Shown piece after piece: positions 48,590 through 59,396 of a DNA stretch of 64,000 nt; the first letter of the stretch is position 1; each line of letters starts with the position of its first letter. The translations under genes were made by a program, and so were the position numbers. The notes beneath the pieces are model-generated. The model did not search any database. It was given only the letters and a program-made list of their open reading frames with translations, and had not been told where the DNA came from. This DNA comes from Billgrantia ethanolica (GTDB taxonomy: Bacteria; Pseudomonadota; Gammaproteobacteria; Pseudomonadales; Halomonadaceae), in contig NZ_JABFTX010000004.1 of NCBI RefSeq assembly GCF_021404305.1, forward strand, positions 310,001 through 374,000. Reading direction: 5' to 3'.

Positions 48590-49676
48590 CGGGACGTTCC
48601 TCTTCCTTGCGGTCGTTGGGGCGCACCAGCAGCGCATCGAGCCGTTCGACGACATCGTCGACACGAATCAGCGCCATGGCATCGGGATGGCGTACGCGCT
48701 GGCCCCAAGTAATGTCGTCGGGTTCGCGGTGCATGTAGGCACGCACCGCATCCGGGTAGCGGTTGACCACGTAGTCGCGCCACAGGTAGGGCGCGGCGCG
48801 GTCCGGATTGGTAGTGGCGAACAGCCCCACGACCGGCGTGCCCATGGCATTGGCCATGTGCACGGGGCCGGAGTCGGGTGCGATCACCGCCCGGGCGCCG
48901 GCGATCAGCGCCAGTAGGCCCTTGAGCGAGGTGGCGCCGATGGCGTCGATCACCGCTCCCGGCCGGCAGAGGGCGGCGATACGCTCGCCCATCTCACGCT
49001 CCTGGGTGCTGCCGCCGCCGGTGAGCACCGTCTTCAGACCGTACTGGGCCCAGGCGTGTTCGATGACGGCGGCATAGCCCTCCGCCGACCAGTTACGAAA
49101 ATTGCGCAGCCGCGGGTTGGCGCAGGGGCTCATCAGCAGGTAGGCGGCTTCGCCGGTCAGCGCCGTGGCCTCTTCGAAGGCCATCTCCGGCACCGGCATG
49201 TCCCAGGCCAGCGACGTGTCCTCCACCCCCAGCAGGCGGGCGAAGTCGAGGAACGACTCCAGCACGTGGGCACGGGGATGGGGCGCCAGCTGACGATGCG
49301 TGAACCAGTGCTGGGCGTCCTTGGCGCGCGCCTTGTCGTAGCCCACCCGCACCTTGGCCTTGAGCCCCAGCGAAAGCACGCTGGCCCGCAGCGCCTGCTG
49401 CATGTGCAGCAGCACGTCGAAGCGGGCATCGCCCAGCTCGCGCCACAGGCGGCGCATGCCGGCCAGCCCCGAGGCCTTGTCGTAGACCACGAATTCGACC
49501 CCCGACAGACCAGCCAGTAAACTGTGTTCCGCCTTGCCGATGATCCAGGTGATGCGCACGCCGGGCCACTGGCGCTGCAAGGCGCGAACGGTGGGCACCA
49601 GGTTGCAGACGTCGCCGAGGGCGGAGAGTCGCAGCACGGCGATGTGGCGCGGTTGGGCGGGCAGAGGATGCTTCAT
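48579..49676 (-). CDS. opsX: GT9 heptosyltransferase, OpsX-like (probable heptosyltransferase I)
   Basis: The protein has 365 residues from the ATG at 49676, or 377 from 49712; neither has a strong ribosome site. The N-terminal domain begins [20 protein letters not shown], and the C-terminal domain has the ADP-heptose loop [23 protein letters not shown]. The lineage with [11 protein letters not shown] and [14 protein letters not shown] resembles Haemophilus OpsX, which adds the first heptose to a phosphorylated Kdo. A divergent kdkA gene beside it supports that reading. If 49676 is right, its start codon overlaps the kdkA ATG on the opposite strand. It is upstream of hldE-waaA on the same strand. 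Confidence 0.8.
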   Translation of the reverse strand: MKHPLPAQPRHIAVLRLSALGDVCNLVPTVRALQRQWPGVRITWIIGKAEHSLLAGLSGVEFVVYDKASGLAGMRRLWRELGDARFDVLLHMQQALRASVLSLGLKAKVRVGYDKARAKDAQHWFTHRQLAPHPRAHVLESFLDFARLLGVEDTSLAWDMPVPEMAFEEATALTGEAAYLLMSPCANPRLRNFRNWSAEGYAAVIEHAWAQYGLKTVLTGGGSTQEREMGERIAALCRPGAVIDAIGATSLKGLLALIAGARAVIAPDSGPVHMANAMGTPVVGLFATTNPDRAAPYLWRDYVVNRYPDAVRAYMHREPDDITWGQRVRHPDAMALIRVDDVVERLDALLVRPNDRKEEERPDEA

Positions 49677-50388
49677 GCAGTTGGCAACGTGTCGGACGGG
49701 AAAGACCTTCATTCTATATGATGCGGACAGTGTATGTGACGCCGAACCGGCGCCTCAAATCGGCCCACCGCTGTTCGACCCCGCGCATTGGCGCCGCAGC
49801 GGAAACGTGGTGGGCGAAGCCCCCGGTCGCGGCAGCAGCCTGTTTCTCGACGCCGGACGCGAGCAGTGGGTGCTGCGTCCCTACCGTCGCGGCGGCCTGA
49901 TCGCCAGGCTGAGCGGGAGCCGCTATCTATGGACGGGGCTCGAGCGCACCCGCGCCTTTCGCGAGCTGCGCCTCACCGCCCATCTGCACGCCCAGGGGCT
50001 GCCGGTGCCGCGACCGGTGGCCGCCGCCGTCACACGCGACGGGCCGACCTACACGGCCGCCCTGATCACCGTGCGCATCCCCGGTGCCAGCGCCCTGGCC
50101 GAATGCCTGGCCGAGGCCGAGCCGGCGCTGCTCGAACGGGTCGGCGCCAGCGTGCGCCGCTTCCATGAGGCAGGCCTCGACCATGTCGACCTCAACGCCC
50201 GCAATCTGCTGATCGATGCCGACGGCCGCGTCTGGCTGATCGACCTCGACCGCTGCCGGCTGCGCCCCCCCGGCGCCTGGCAAGAGGCGAACCTGGCGCG
50301 ACTCGCCCGCTCGCTGGTCAAGTTCGGCGCTCCCGCTGCGGCCATGGAGGCGATACACCGCGGCTACGTCTCCGACGATGCTGGCTGA
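49675..50388 (+). CDS. kdkA: 3-deoxy-D-manno-octulosonic acid kinase
   Basis: The protein has 237 residues with a protein-kinase-like fold: RTGKTFILYDAD at the start, VLRPYRRGGLIARLSG (66-81) typical of KdkA, the catalytic loop HVDLNARNLLI (170-180) and the metal loop LIDLDRCR (188-195). KdkA phosphorylates Kdo at O-4 on the lipid A precursor. The ATG at 49675 follows AGAGGA; upstream in-frame starts to 49534 read through the neighbour. It converges with, and overlaps by 25 bases, the GT9 gene at 50364. Confidence 0.9.
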   Translation: MQLATCRTGKTFILYDADSVCDAEPAPQIGPPLFDPAHWRRSGNVVGEAPGRGSSLFLDAGREQWVLRPYRRGGLIARLSGSRYLWTGLERTRAFRELRLTAHLHAQGLPVPRPVAAAVTRDGPTYTAALITVRIPGASALAECLAEAEPALLERVGASVRRFHEAGLDHVDLNARNLLIDADGRVWLIDLDRCRLRPPGAWQEANLARLARSLVKFGAPAAAMEAIHRGYVSDDAG

Positions 50389-51407
50389 CGCGCCTTACCA
50401 CGCTCGGGGTAGAGACGCTCGAGCAGTTCTTCCAACCCCTGCAGAATATCCATCTTGCCCGGCACCTGGCCGTCGCGATGGAACACCGCCTCGTGGCAAT
50501 CCTCGTAGCGCGGCCAGTAGCGAAACGGCACGGTCATGAAGAAGATGCCCAGCGTCGGGGTATGGGTCGCCAGCGCCAGGTTGCGCACGCCGGTATCCCC
50601 CGACACCAGCACACTCGAGGCCGCCATCCACGGCGCCAGCCGCTCCAGGTCCATGCGTCCCTCGATCTCTACGTTGTCGTGACGGGCCGCCACCTCGGCG
50701 AGGAAGTCGCCGGACTCTTCGGCCTTGTGACCTTCGAGCAGCACATGACGGTAGCCGGGAAATTCGGTTGCCGCCTGCTCGATCAGCTGGCGCCATGACG
50801 CCTGGGACAACGACTTCTCCGCCACGGCGGCATAGGGGAAGTAGACGATGCGCGGTTTCGCCAGGGCGCGCTGATGGCGCGGCATGGCGAATTCCAACGG
50901 GTACTGGGGCTTGTGCCCCATGATCTTGAGAAAGTCGAGCAGTACCTCGGCCTCGTAGTGAAAGTCCGAGCGCAGGATGCCGACGTCGAACAACAGCTTG
51001 TTGAGCCCGCTACGGTAGGGGAAGCCGAGCTTGACCCGCGCCGGAGTCAGCAGGGTCTGCAGGCGCGAGCGGGCCGTGTCGGCCAGATCGAAGAGCACGT
51101 CGATATCGCGGTACTGGCGCAGGGAGTTTACCTGTTCACGCAGCGAACCGCGGGAGTCCAGCACGTGCACCTCGTCGACCAGGTCGTCAGGCACCGCGTA
51201 CTGATACTTGCTCACCGTACTCAGGGTGATGTGCGCCCGGGGAAATAGACGCCGGAGTTCGACCAGGAACGGCCGTGTCGCCATCATGTCGCCGAAGGCG
51301 CACTGGCGGATCACCAGAATGCAGCGCACCTGCTCCACATGTAGACGCGACAGCCATTTGCGACCGCGATTGTTGAGATAGCCGCCCTTTTCGATCCAGG
51401 CTTTCAT
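50364..51407 (-). CDS. GT9 heptosyltransferase-family glycosyltransferase
   Basis: The protein has 347 residues. The GT9 N-terminal domain reads ILVIRQCAFGDMMATRPFLVELRR, and the C-terminal nucleotide-sugar loop reads VSGDTGVRNLALATHTPTLGIFFM. It would transfer a heptose or related sugar to the LPS core on the inner face of the membrane. The ATG at 51407 follows AAGGAG. Its start overlaps the stop of the GT4 gene by four bases, so the two are coupled. The acceptor is unknown; it is not the waaF orthologue, which is at 56267. Confidence 0.85.
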   Translation of the reverse strand: MKAWIEKGGYLNNRGRKWLSRLHVEQVRCILVIRQCAFGDMMATRPFLVELRRLFPRAHITLSTVSKYQYAVPDDLVDEVHVLDSRGSLREQVNSLRQYRDIDVLFDLADTARSRLQTLLTPARVKLGFPYRSGLNKLLFDVGILRSDFHYEAEVLLDFLKIMGHKPQYPLEFAMPRHQRALAKPRIVYFPYAAVAEKSLSQASWRQLIEQAATEFPGYRHVLLEGHKAEESGDFLAEVAARHDNVEIEGRMDLERLAPWMAASSVLVSGDTGVRNLALATHTPTLGIFFMTVPFRYWPRYEDCHEAVFHRDGQVPGKMDILQGLEELLERLYPERGKARQPASSET

Positions 51408-52540
51408 GGTGTTGGCTCCTTCCCGGCGTATTCTCGAATCAGGGCTTCGACATGCTCCGCCACGCCGAAATGGCACTCGGCTCTTGCCCTTGCCGCCTGG
51501 CCGAGGCGTTCGCGCAGTACCGCGTCCTGGCCGAGCTCCGCCATGGCGTCGGCCCAGGCCTGCGGATCCTCTGCGGCGGCAAGGCGCCCGCAGTCGGCCT
51601 CGAGCAGCTCGGGAATCGCCCCGCTGCCGGCACCGACGATGGCTTTGCCCGCAGCCATGGCCTCGACCACGGTGAGACCGAAAGCCTCGTTGCGCGATGG
51701 CACGCAGACGATGTCCAGTGCCTCGAACAGGCGTGGCAGATCTGGACGAAACCCGGCAAAGGTCACGCGTTGCTCCAGCTTCAGGTCCCGGACCCGTGCG
51801 CGCAAGTGCGAAACGTAACGTTCGTCACTGCCCTCACGGGCCGAGAGGCCGCCGATCAGCACGCCGTGCCAGTCCAGCTCGGGAGCGCGCTCGGCCAGAC
51901 AGCCCAGCCCTTCCAGCCACACCTCATGGCCCTTGCCGTCGGTCAGCCGCCCGGGCAGGCCGATCGCCACCTGACCCGGTATGACCCCCAGCTCGCGGCG
52001 CAGCGCCTCACGTGCCGGCTCACCCAGCTGCGGGGCGTAGGGTGACAGATCGATGCCCAGATAGAGCCGGCGGATGCGCTCCGGCGGCAGCGGAAAGGCC
52101 GCCAGGTTGCGCCGTCGGGTGGCCTCACTGATGGCGAAGAGCCGGCTGACGCGCCCGTAGGCCCAGCGATGGTAAACATCCTTCTTCGGCCGGGTCACGC
52201 CCATGTGATCGGTGAAGAACAGCTTGAGCGTCGGCCGCAGGGTCGCCAGCAGCGCCCCCAGGCGCAGGTCGCTGGACTTGTGGCAGTGCAGCACCTCGAT
52301 GCCATGGCGCTTCAGGTAGCCCAGTATGTGCCCCACCTGCAGCAGCGCCCGGCCGCGCGAGGGCACCGTCAGCGGTGCGATTCCGCTCGACGCCAGACTC
52401 TCGGCGACCCTCGAGCCGGCCAGCGCCAGACCATGGGCCTGCCACCCCTGACGTTGCAGCTCGGGTATAATCCGCGCAGGATACATTTCGAGTCCGCCCC
52501 AGCCATCCGAGAGGCAGATATGCATGACCTTGTGCGACAA
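51404..52540 (-). CDS. GT4-family glycosyltransferase
   Basis: The protein has 378 residues with a GT-B fold: an N-terminal acceptor domain starting HICLSDGWGGLEMYP and a C-terminal donor domain with GLPGRLTDGKGHEVWLEGL, VTFAGFRPDLPRLFEALDIVCVPSRNEAFGLTVVEAMAAGKAIVG (the EAFGLTVVEAMA donor motif). The likely start is TTG at 52540, because AAGGAGACAG lies just before it; the next ATG (52525) has only a weak site. It would add a hexose during LPS core assembly. It is divergent from the GT9 gene at 52582, 41 bases apart. Confidence 0.85.
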   Translation of the reverse strand: MSHKVMHICLSDGWGGLEMYPARIIPELQRQGWQAHGLALAGSRVAESLASSGIAPLTVPSRGRALLQVGHILGYLKRHGIEVLHCHKSSDLRLGALLATLRPTLKLFFTDHMGVTRPKKDVYHRWAYGRVSRLFAISEATRRRNLAAFPLPPERIRRLYLGIDLSPYAPQLGEPAREALRRELGVIPGQVAIGLPGRLTDGKGHEVWLEGLGCLAERAPELDWHGVLIGGLSAREGSDERYVSHLRARVRDLKLEQRVTFAGFRPDLPRLFEALDIVCVPSRNEAFGLTVVEAMAAGKAIVGAGSGAIPELLEADCGRLAAAEDPQAWADAMAELGQDAVLRERLGQAARARAECHFGVAEHVEALIREYAGKEPTP

Positions 52541-52581
52541 GGCTGTCTCCTTCGTCGGTCAACCGGGGCTCGGGAGCCCAG

Positions 52582-53691
52582 ATGACGTCTTCTTCCCGCG
52601 TGGCCGCTCGCCACGCAGCGAATCGGCCGCCGCACATCCTGGTGGTGCGCAACGACAAGCTCGGCGATTTCATGCTCGCCTGGCCAGCGCTGGCCTGTCT
52701 CAAGGCCGCCGCCCCGCAAGCGCGGATCAGCGTGCTGGTGCCGGCCTATACGGCGCCGCTGGCCGAGCTGTGTCCATGGATCGACGCGATCATCGTCGAT
52801 CCCGGTGACGGCGCCGGAAAACAGGCGCAGCGCGAGCTTCTGGCAAGGCTGCGCAGCGAACGCTTCTGCGCCATGCTCACGCTCTACTCCACGCCGCGTA
52901 TCGGCTGGCTCGGCTGGCGAGCCGGCATCCCCTGCCGCGTGGCGCCCGCCACCAAGTGGGCGCAGCTATTCTACAATCATCGCGTCGTCCAGCGCAGGTC
53001 GCGCTCCGACAAACCGGAGTATCTGTACAACGTCGAGCTGGCCGAAGCGCTGCTGGCGGCCCAGGGCCGGCAGCCCCAGGCGCGCCCCTCGCCGCCCTAC
53101 TGGCCGCTGTCGCCCGACACCGTGGCCGCCCAGCGCGACTCGATGGCCGAGACGCTGGAGCTGGATCCGTCGCGGCCGTGGCTGTTCCTGCACGCCGGCA
53201 GCGGCGGCTCGGCGGTCAATCTCTCTGCGTCCCAGTACGCCGAACTAGCCACCGCCATCGACTCCCGGCTTGGCGCAGACGGCATTCGCGCCCCTTGGGT
53301 GCTGACCGCCGGCCCCGGGGAGGAGTCCGCAGCACACGAATTGTGCGAGATGCTGCGCAGCAGGCAGTTGCAGGCCGAGGTACTGCCGCCGCGTAAGGGT
53401 CTCGCCGATTTCGCCCTGGCGCTCAGCGCCGCCGACCTGTTCGTCGCCGGCTCCACCGGGCCGCTGCATATCGCCGGTTGCCTGAACCGGCCCACAGCCG
53501 GTTTCTACCCCGCGCGCCGCTCCGCCACTGCGTTACGCTGGCAAACCTGCAACGACGAGAGCCGCCGCCTCGCCTTCAGCCCCCCCGAGGGCGCCGGCGA
53601 AAGCGAGATGTCGGCCATCGACCTCGAGGCCGCGGCCGCTGCGATCAGCGCTCTGGTGTATCGTCGGGCGGCGGAGACGTCCGCGTCCTGA
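52582..53691 (+). CDS. GT9 heptosyltransferase-family glycosyltransferase
   Basis: The protein has 369 residues with HILVVRNDKLGDFMLAWPALACLKA at the start, LFLHAGSGGSAVNLSASQYAELA in the middle, and the C-terminal loop LFVAGSTGPLHIAGCLNRPTAGFYP. It belongs to the LPS heptosyltransferase family, perhaps heptosyltransferase III/WaaQ-like, but assignment is by family only. Its last 47 bases overlap the convergent GT2 gene. It is divergent from the GT4 gene. Confidence 0.83.
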   Translation: MTSSSRVAARHAANRPPHILVVRNDKLGDFMLAWPALACLKAAAPQARISVLVPAYTAPLAELCPWIDAIIVDPGDGAGKQAQRELLARLRSERFCAMLTLYSTPRIGWLGWRAGIPCRVAPATKWAQLFYNHRVVQRRSRSDKPEYLYNVELAEALLAAQGRQPQARPSPPYWPLSPDTVAAQRDSMAETLELDPSRPWLFLHAGSGGSAVNLSASQYAELATAIDSRLGADGIRAPWVLTAGPGEESAAHELCEMLRSRQLQAEVLPPRKGLADFALALSAADLFVAGSTGPLHIAGCLNRPTAGFYPARRSATALRWQTCNDESRRLAFSPPEGAGESEMSAIDLEAAAAAISALVYRRAAETSAS

Positions 53692-54424
53692 CCCACAGGT
53701 CGGCGTACTTGGCAAAGGTGGAATGCGCCGACAGCAGCGCCAGCAGCAGCCCCTGGCGGCCATCGAGAAAGCCCGCGCGCAGCAGGTACATGCGCAGGAA
53801 GCAGCCCAACCCGTGGACGAGCCCGGCCGCAAGGCTGCCCTTCTTTCCGCGCGCGGCACGCTGCTCGGCCCAGGCCTGAGCGTAGTGGGCCGACTTCTCG
53901 AGGTAGTGGCGCAGGTCGCGGTAGGTGTAGTGCAGCAGGTCGCCCTCGAGCGCCCTGACCGGTAGCCCCGCAGGATTGTGCAGTTTTTCGTGCACCAGGG
54001 CCGCGTCGTAGCCGGCCTTTCCACGCGGATAGAGACGTGCCACCCGGTCGGGATACCAGCCCGAATGGCGAATGAAGTCGCCGAAACACCAGGACAGGCG
54101 CGGCAGGGTATGGATCGTCGGCTCGTCGCTGGCGACGGCGGCCTGGATGCTGCGGCGCAGCTCCGGCGTCACCCGCTCGTCGGCATCGACCATCAGGATC
54201 CAGTCGCTTTCGACCATGGCTTCGGCACGCTGACGCTGCACGCCGAAGCCCTGCCAGTCGGCGTTCACCGCCACCTTGTCGGTGAACTCCCGGGCGATGG
54301 CGCAAGTGGCATCGTCACTGCCGGCATCGAGGACCACGATCTCATCCACCCAGCGCAGCGTCTCCAGGCAGGCACGCAGATGCGCAGCCTCGTTCTTGAC
54401 GATCAGTACCGCAGCCAGGCTCAT
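53645..54424 (-). CDS. GT2-family LPS core glycosyltransferase (WaaE/LgtF-like)
   Basis: The protein has 259 residues with a GT-A fold: AAVLIVKNEAAHLRACLETL, WVDEIVVLDAGSDDATCAIA and the metal motif DWILMVDADERVTPEL, followed by the RHSGWYPDRVARLYPRG and LHYTYRDLRHYLEKSAHYA segments typical of WaaE/LgtF enzymes, which add a beta-glucose to heptose I. The ATG at 54424 follows GAGGAGAG; the longer frame to 54526 enters the next promoter. It overlaps the convergent GT9 gene by 47 bases. Confidence 0.85.
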   Translation of the reverse strand: MSLAAVLIVKNEAAHLRACLETLRWVDEIVVLDAGSDDATCAIAREFTDKVAVNADWQGFGVQRQRAEAMVESDWILMVDADERVTPELRRSIQAAVASDEPTIHTLPRLSWCFGDFIRHSGWYPDRVARLYPRGKAGYDAALVHEKLHNPAGLPVRALEGDLLHYTYRDLRHYLEKSAHYAQAWAEQRAARGKKGSLAAGLVHGLGCFLRMYLLRAGFLDGRQGLLLALLSAHSTFAKYADLWVRTRTSPPPDDTPER

Positions 54425-54566
54425 CGCCCTCTCCTCGTCGCTTCGGCGGCTGGCCAGTTTACTGCCGCAGGCCGGCGGCCAGCAAATCGCTGGCCGCCGC
54501 AGGCCGCTGTGCGATTCGTGGTGCATGGGGCGCGAGACTTGATAAGCTGGGAAGCGAATTCAATGG

Positions 54567-56261
54567 ATGAATCCTCACATGCCGATTCCCTCCAAGCTAT
54601 TCGAGTTGCTGCGCCCGCGCTGGTTGTCGCTGTCGATCATCGGGCTTTGCCTGGGCTATGCCATCACCGTGCTGACGCTCGCTCCCACCTGGAGCCTGCC
54701 CTTGCTGGCGCTCGTCTGGCTGAGGCTGGGTGCGCTCTTCCGCTGGGGAGAGCCGGACTCACCGGCGCACAGCTACGTCCCGCGCAGATGGTGCTGGTCG
54801 CTGCTGCCCATCGCCCTGTGGGGGCTCTATATCTACCTGACCGAGAGCTTCGGCATCGTCGACCTGGCCGCGGTCTTCTTCCACCTGCAGGCCGGCATGG
54901 CCGATCATGGCGGAGTCAGCCGCATCGGCGCCGCCTTCATGTATTCCTTGGCGATGGCGGCTTTGCTGGGCTCGGTCATCTGGCTGGTACGTCATGACCG
55001 CCGCTGGCGCCGCGTCGAGCCCTTTCTCGCCCTGGTGCTGCTGGCCAGCAATCCGCTGCTTTACGGCGTCGGGCAACGCGGTGCCGCCATCGTCACCAAG
55101 CCCGGTGCCTGGCTCGAACGCCAATACGTCGAACCGATCCTGCTCGAGGCGCCCGAGGACCCGCCCAACCTGCTGTTCCTGTACCTGGAAAGCATCGAGC
55201 GCACCTACGCCGACCGGGAGCGCTTCGGCGAGGCCTACGCCGATCTGGATGTCATCGGCGAACACGGCCTGGTCTACGAAGGCGTCAGGCAGATCGACAA
55301 CACCGGCTGGACCATGGCCGGCATGATCGCCAGCCAGTGCGGCACGCCCTTGATGCCGGCCGGACTGCTGCATGACCGCCAGTTCTCGCCGCTGGAAAAG
55401 GTGGTACCCGGCGTCGACTGTCTGGGCGATCTGCTCTCCGAACAGGGCTATGAGCTCAGCTACCTGGGCGGAGCCAGCACGGCCTTTGCCGGCAAGGGCC
55501 TTTTCTACAAGGGGCACGGCTTCGATACCGTGCTCGGGCGTGAAGACCTGCAGCCTCTGCTGGACGACCCGGAGTACGTCAACAACTGGGGGCTCTACGA
55601 CGACTCGCTCTATGACTTCACGCTGCAAGAGCTGCGCCGTCTCAACGAGACGGGGCGTCCCTGGGGATTGATCAACCTCACCATTGCCGGCCATGCGCCG
55701 CGCGGCTATCCCGCCCAGGCCTGTATCGACCGGCAGGGCGAATTCGACGGCGTCGACATCCTCTACTCGGTAGAGTGCTCAGCCTGGCTGGCACGCGAGT
55801 TTCTCGAGCGCGCCGACGCCGAGGGGCTGCTCGACAACACCATCGTGGTAGTTGCCAGCGATCACCTGACCATGCGCGTCTCGGCCTGGGAACAGCTGAT
55901 CCAGGGCGAGCGCGACAACACCTTCATGCTGCTGGGGCCGGGAATCCCCGTGGGACGCGAGAGCCGCGAGGCCTCCATGGTGGACGTCTTCCCGACGGTG
56001 CTCGAGGCCATGGGCTTCACCATCGACTGGCACCGGGCCGGGCTCGGTGTCTCGCTGCTGTCGGGCGAGCCGACGCTGCTCGAGGAGCACGGCAAGCAGT
56101 ACGTCAACGACCGCATGCGCGAGGAGATCGCGCTGCAAGAGCGCCTGTGGGAAGGGCTGGCTCCGCCGCGCCAGGAAACCGAAGAAGAGGACACGCCTCA
56201 GGAGCAGATCGTGGAGGCACCGGACGACACCACCGGCGAGCGCCCGGCCGACGTGCAGTGA
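54567..56261 (+). CDS. OpgB-like phosphoglycerol transferase (LTA synthase/sulfatase superfamily)
   Basis: The protein has 564 residues. Four to five N-terminal membrane helices (to about residue 185) are followed by a periplasmic alkaline-phosphatase-type domain. Landmarks: FLYLESIERTYADRE (metal Glu), the nucleophile region DNTGWTMAGMIASQCGTPL (Thr), GLFYKGHGFDTVLG and VVVASDHLTMR (metal Asp-His). These match OpgB/MdoB rather than EptA phosphoethanolamine transferases. It would transfer phosphoglycerol from phosphatidylglycerol to periplasmic glucan or LPS; its LPS-locus position favours a core or O-antigen acceptor (inference). The tail is acidic. It stops five bases before the convergent waaF. 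Confidence 0.82.
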   Translation: MNPHMPIPSKLFELLRPRWLSLSIIGLCLGYAITVLTLAPTWSLPLLALVWLRLGALFRWGEPDSPAHSYVPRRWCWSLLPIALWGLYIYLTESFGIVDLAAVFFHLQAGMADHGGVSRIGAAFMYSLAMAALLGSVIWLVRHDRRWRRVEPFLALVLLASNPLLYGVGQRGAAIVTKPGAWLERQYVEPILLEAPEDPPNLLFLYLESIERTYADRERFGEAYADLDVIGEHGLVYEGVRQIDNTGWTMAGMIASQCGTPLMPAGLLHDRQFSPLEKVVPGVDCLGDLLSEQGYELSYLGGASTAFAGKGLFYKGHGFDTVLGREDLQPLLDDPEYVNNWGLYDDSLYDFTLQELRRLNETGRPWGLINLTIAGHAPRGYPAQACIDRQGEFDGVDILYSVECSAWLAREFLERADAEGLLDNTIVVVASDHLTMRVSAWEQLIQGERDNTFMLLGPGIPVGRESREASMVDVFPTVLEAMGFTIDWHRAGLGVSLLSGEPTLLEEHGKQYVNDRMREEIALQERLWEGLAPPRQETEEEDTPQEQIVEAPDDTTGERPADVQ

Positions 56262-56266
56262 TGCGC

Positions 56267-57319
56267 TCAGCCGCGCACGATGACGGCGGCGTCGGCGGCC
56301 TTCAGGACAGCGGCCAGCACCCGCTGGGGCGACAACTGCACCAGGCAGTTGGTGTGCCCCAGCGGACAGGTCCGCTCGAAGCAGGGTGAACAGCCGAGCC
56401 CCAGGGTGTGAATCTCGGCCCTGTCGGTGAGCGGCGGCGTATAGGCCGGCGACGACGAACCATAAAGCGCATGCACGCGGGTGCCCACCGCCGCGGCCAC
56501 GTGCATCAGTCCGGAGTCGTTGGTCACGACCTGCTGGCAGTCGGCGAGCAGATCGACCGCATCGGCCAGCCGGGTCTGTCCGCACAGGTTGTGAACGTGT
56601 GGCAGGCCTTGGGCAATCGCCGCCCCGGCGGCGACATCCTTGGGACCACCCATCACGCGGACCTCGACGCCCTCGTCCACCAGCCGCTCGGCAAGCTCGC
56701 GAAAATGGCCCAGCGGCCACTGCTTGGCCGGCCCGTACTCGGCCCCAGGCATCATGCCGACGGCCGGCCGTGTGGTCAGTCCCAGACGCCTGTGCAGCTC
56801 ATCGAGATTGTCCGAGTCGACCCGCAAGCGCGGCCGGGGAATGGCGAAATCGCCGCGCCGGGCCTCCTCGGCCGTCAGCCCCAGCGCCACGAAGCGCTTG
56901 ACGGTCTGGTCCAGCAGGGTCTTGTCGAGTTCGCGGCGATCGTTGAGCAGGCCATAGCGCTGCTCACCGGTGAAGCCGGTGCGACGCGGAATCCGGGCCA
57001 GGAACGGCACCAGGGCCGATTTCCACGAGCGCGGCAGCACGATGGCCCGGTCGAAGCGTCCGCGCAGCCGCCCGGCCAGCGCACGCCGGATCGACCAGCC
57101 GAATTCGCCATGGCCGACATCCAGGCTCGCCACCTCATCAACTTCGGCCATGCGCTCCAGAATCGGCTGTGACCAGCCCGGTGCCACCACACCGATGCGG
57201 CATCCCGGCTGATCCTGTTTGAGGGTCATGAACAGACTCTGGGCCATGACCATGTCGCCGACCCAGGAGGGGCCGACCACCAGGATACGCGGGGCTGTGG
57301 CAGCCGCCGCCTGGCTCAT
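56267..57319 (-). CDS. waaF: ADP-heptose--LPS heptosyltransferase II
   Basis: The protein has 350 residues with [24 protein letters not shown] at the start, [33 protein letters not shown] and the donor loop [28 protein letters not shown], then [17 protein letters not shown]. These match WaaF, which adds the second heptose. The ATG at 57319 overlaps the hldD stop by four bases; an open frame to 57589 reads through hldD. It is co-transcribed with hldD. Confidence 0.93.
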   Translation of the reverse strand: MSQAAAATAPRILVVGPSWVGDMVMAQSLFMTLKQDQPGCRIGVVAPGWSQPILERMAEVDEVASLDVGHGEFGWSIRRALAGRLRGRFDRAIVLPRSWKSALVPFLARIPRRTGFTGEQRYGLLNDRRELDKTLLDQTVKRFVALGLTAEEARRGDFAIPRPRLRVDSDNLDELHRRLGLTTRPAVGMMPGAEYGPAKQWPLGHFRELAERLVDEGVEVRVMGGPKDVAAGAAIAQGLPHVHNLCGQTRLADAVDLLADCQQVVTNDSGLMHVAAAVGTRVHALYGSSSPAYTPPLTDRAEIHTLGLGCSPCFERTCPLGHTNCLVQLSPQRVLAAVLKAADAAVIVRG

Positions 57320-58281
57320 CCCCTGGCCCCGGCCAGCCACTCGAGATAGGCCTTCACACCCTCGGCCACGGTGCGGAACTCGCCCTCGTAGCCGGCCTCG
57401 CGCAGGCGCGTGATGTCGGCGCGGGTATAGCTCTGGTAGCGCCCCTTGAGCTCGTCGGGAAAGTCGATGTACTCGATGCGCCCACGGCCATGAAAATCGA
57501 TGACCGCCTCGGCGATGGCCTTGAACGGCTCGGCCCGACCGGAGCCGAGATTGAAGATGCCTGACTTGTCGGGGTTGTCGAGGAACCACAGGTTGACGTT
57601 CACCACGTCGCCGACATAGACGAAGTCGCGGCTCTGCATGCCCGCCTCGTAGCCGTCCCAGCCGCCGAACAGCCTGAGGCCCTGACCCGCCGAAATCTGG
57701 GTGTGGTTGTGATAGGCCACGCTCGCCATCTTGCCCTTGTGCTGCTCACGCGGGCCGTAGACGTTGAAGTAGCGGAACCCCACCACCTGGCTGGTGAACT
57801 CATTCCAGTGCTGACGCACGTACTGGTCGAACAGCAGCTTGGAGTAGCCGTAGACGTTGAGCGGCTTCTCGTGCTCCGGCTCCTCGCGAAACACCTGGCT
57901 GCCGCCGTAGGTGGCCGCCGACGAGGCATAGAGGAAGGGGATGCCCCGCTGCTGACAGAAGTGCAGCAGCACCTTGGAGTACTCAAAGTTGTTGTCGAGC
58001 ATGAAGCGGCCGTCCCACTCGGTGGTGTCCGAGCAGGCCCCCTCGTGGAAGATCGCCTCGATCGGCGGCAGGCGCGAGGGCTCGCCTCGCAGCGCCGCCT
58101 CGACACGGGCACGGAAGTCGTCCTTGTCGAGATAATCGCCTAAGGTGCAGTCCGCCAGGTTGACGAACTTGGTGCCGTCGGAGAGATCGTCGACCACCAG
58201 CACGTCGTTTCGCCCACGCTCGTTGAGAGCCTTGACCAGATTCGAGCCGACGAAGCCGGCGCCACCTGTCACTACGATCAT
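57316..58281 (-). CDS. hldD: ADP-L-glycero-D-manno-heptose-6-epimerase
   Basis: The protein has 321 residues, an extended short-chain dehydrogenase: [19 protein letters not shown] (NAD(P) motif), [14 protein letters not shown], the [12 protein letters not shown] active-site motif (YxxxK) and [14 protein letters not shown]. It epimerises ADP-D-glycero- to ADP-L-glycero-heptose. The ATG at 58281 is used, since seven extra codons upstream are not in the family. It is followed by waaF with a four-base overlap, and is divergent from glyQ. Confidence 0.96.
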   Translation of the reverse strand: MIVVTGGAGFVGSNLVKALNERGRNDVLVVDDLSDGTKFVNLADCTLGDYLDKDDFRARVEAALRGEPSRLPPIEAIFHEGACSDTTEWDGRFMLDNNFEYSKVLLHFCQQRGIPFLYASSAATYGGSQVFREEPEHEKPLNVYGYSKLLFDQYVRQHWNEFTSQVVGFRYFNVYGPREQHKGKMASVAYHNHTQISAGQGLRLFGGWDGYEAGMQSRDFVYVGDVVNVNLWFLDNPDKSGIFNLGSGRAEPFKAIAEAVIDFHGRGRIEYIDFPDELKGRYQSYTRADITRLREAGYEGEFRTVAEGVKAYLEWLAGARG

Positions 58282-58379
58282 GTAAACCTCGCTGGGGCGC
58301 AAGCGCTGCGCCTATAACCCATGTGCCTGTGATTGTATACTTGACGCCCTGTGAATTCATGGCCAACGGTGCTTCCGCA

Positions 58380-59395
<1,016 letters not shown>

Positions 59396-59396
<1 letters not shown>

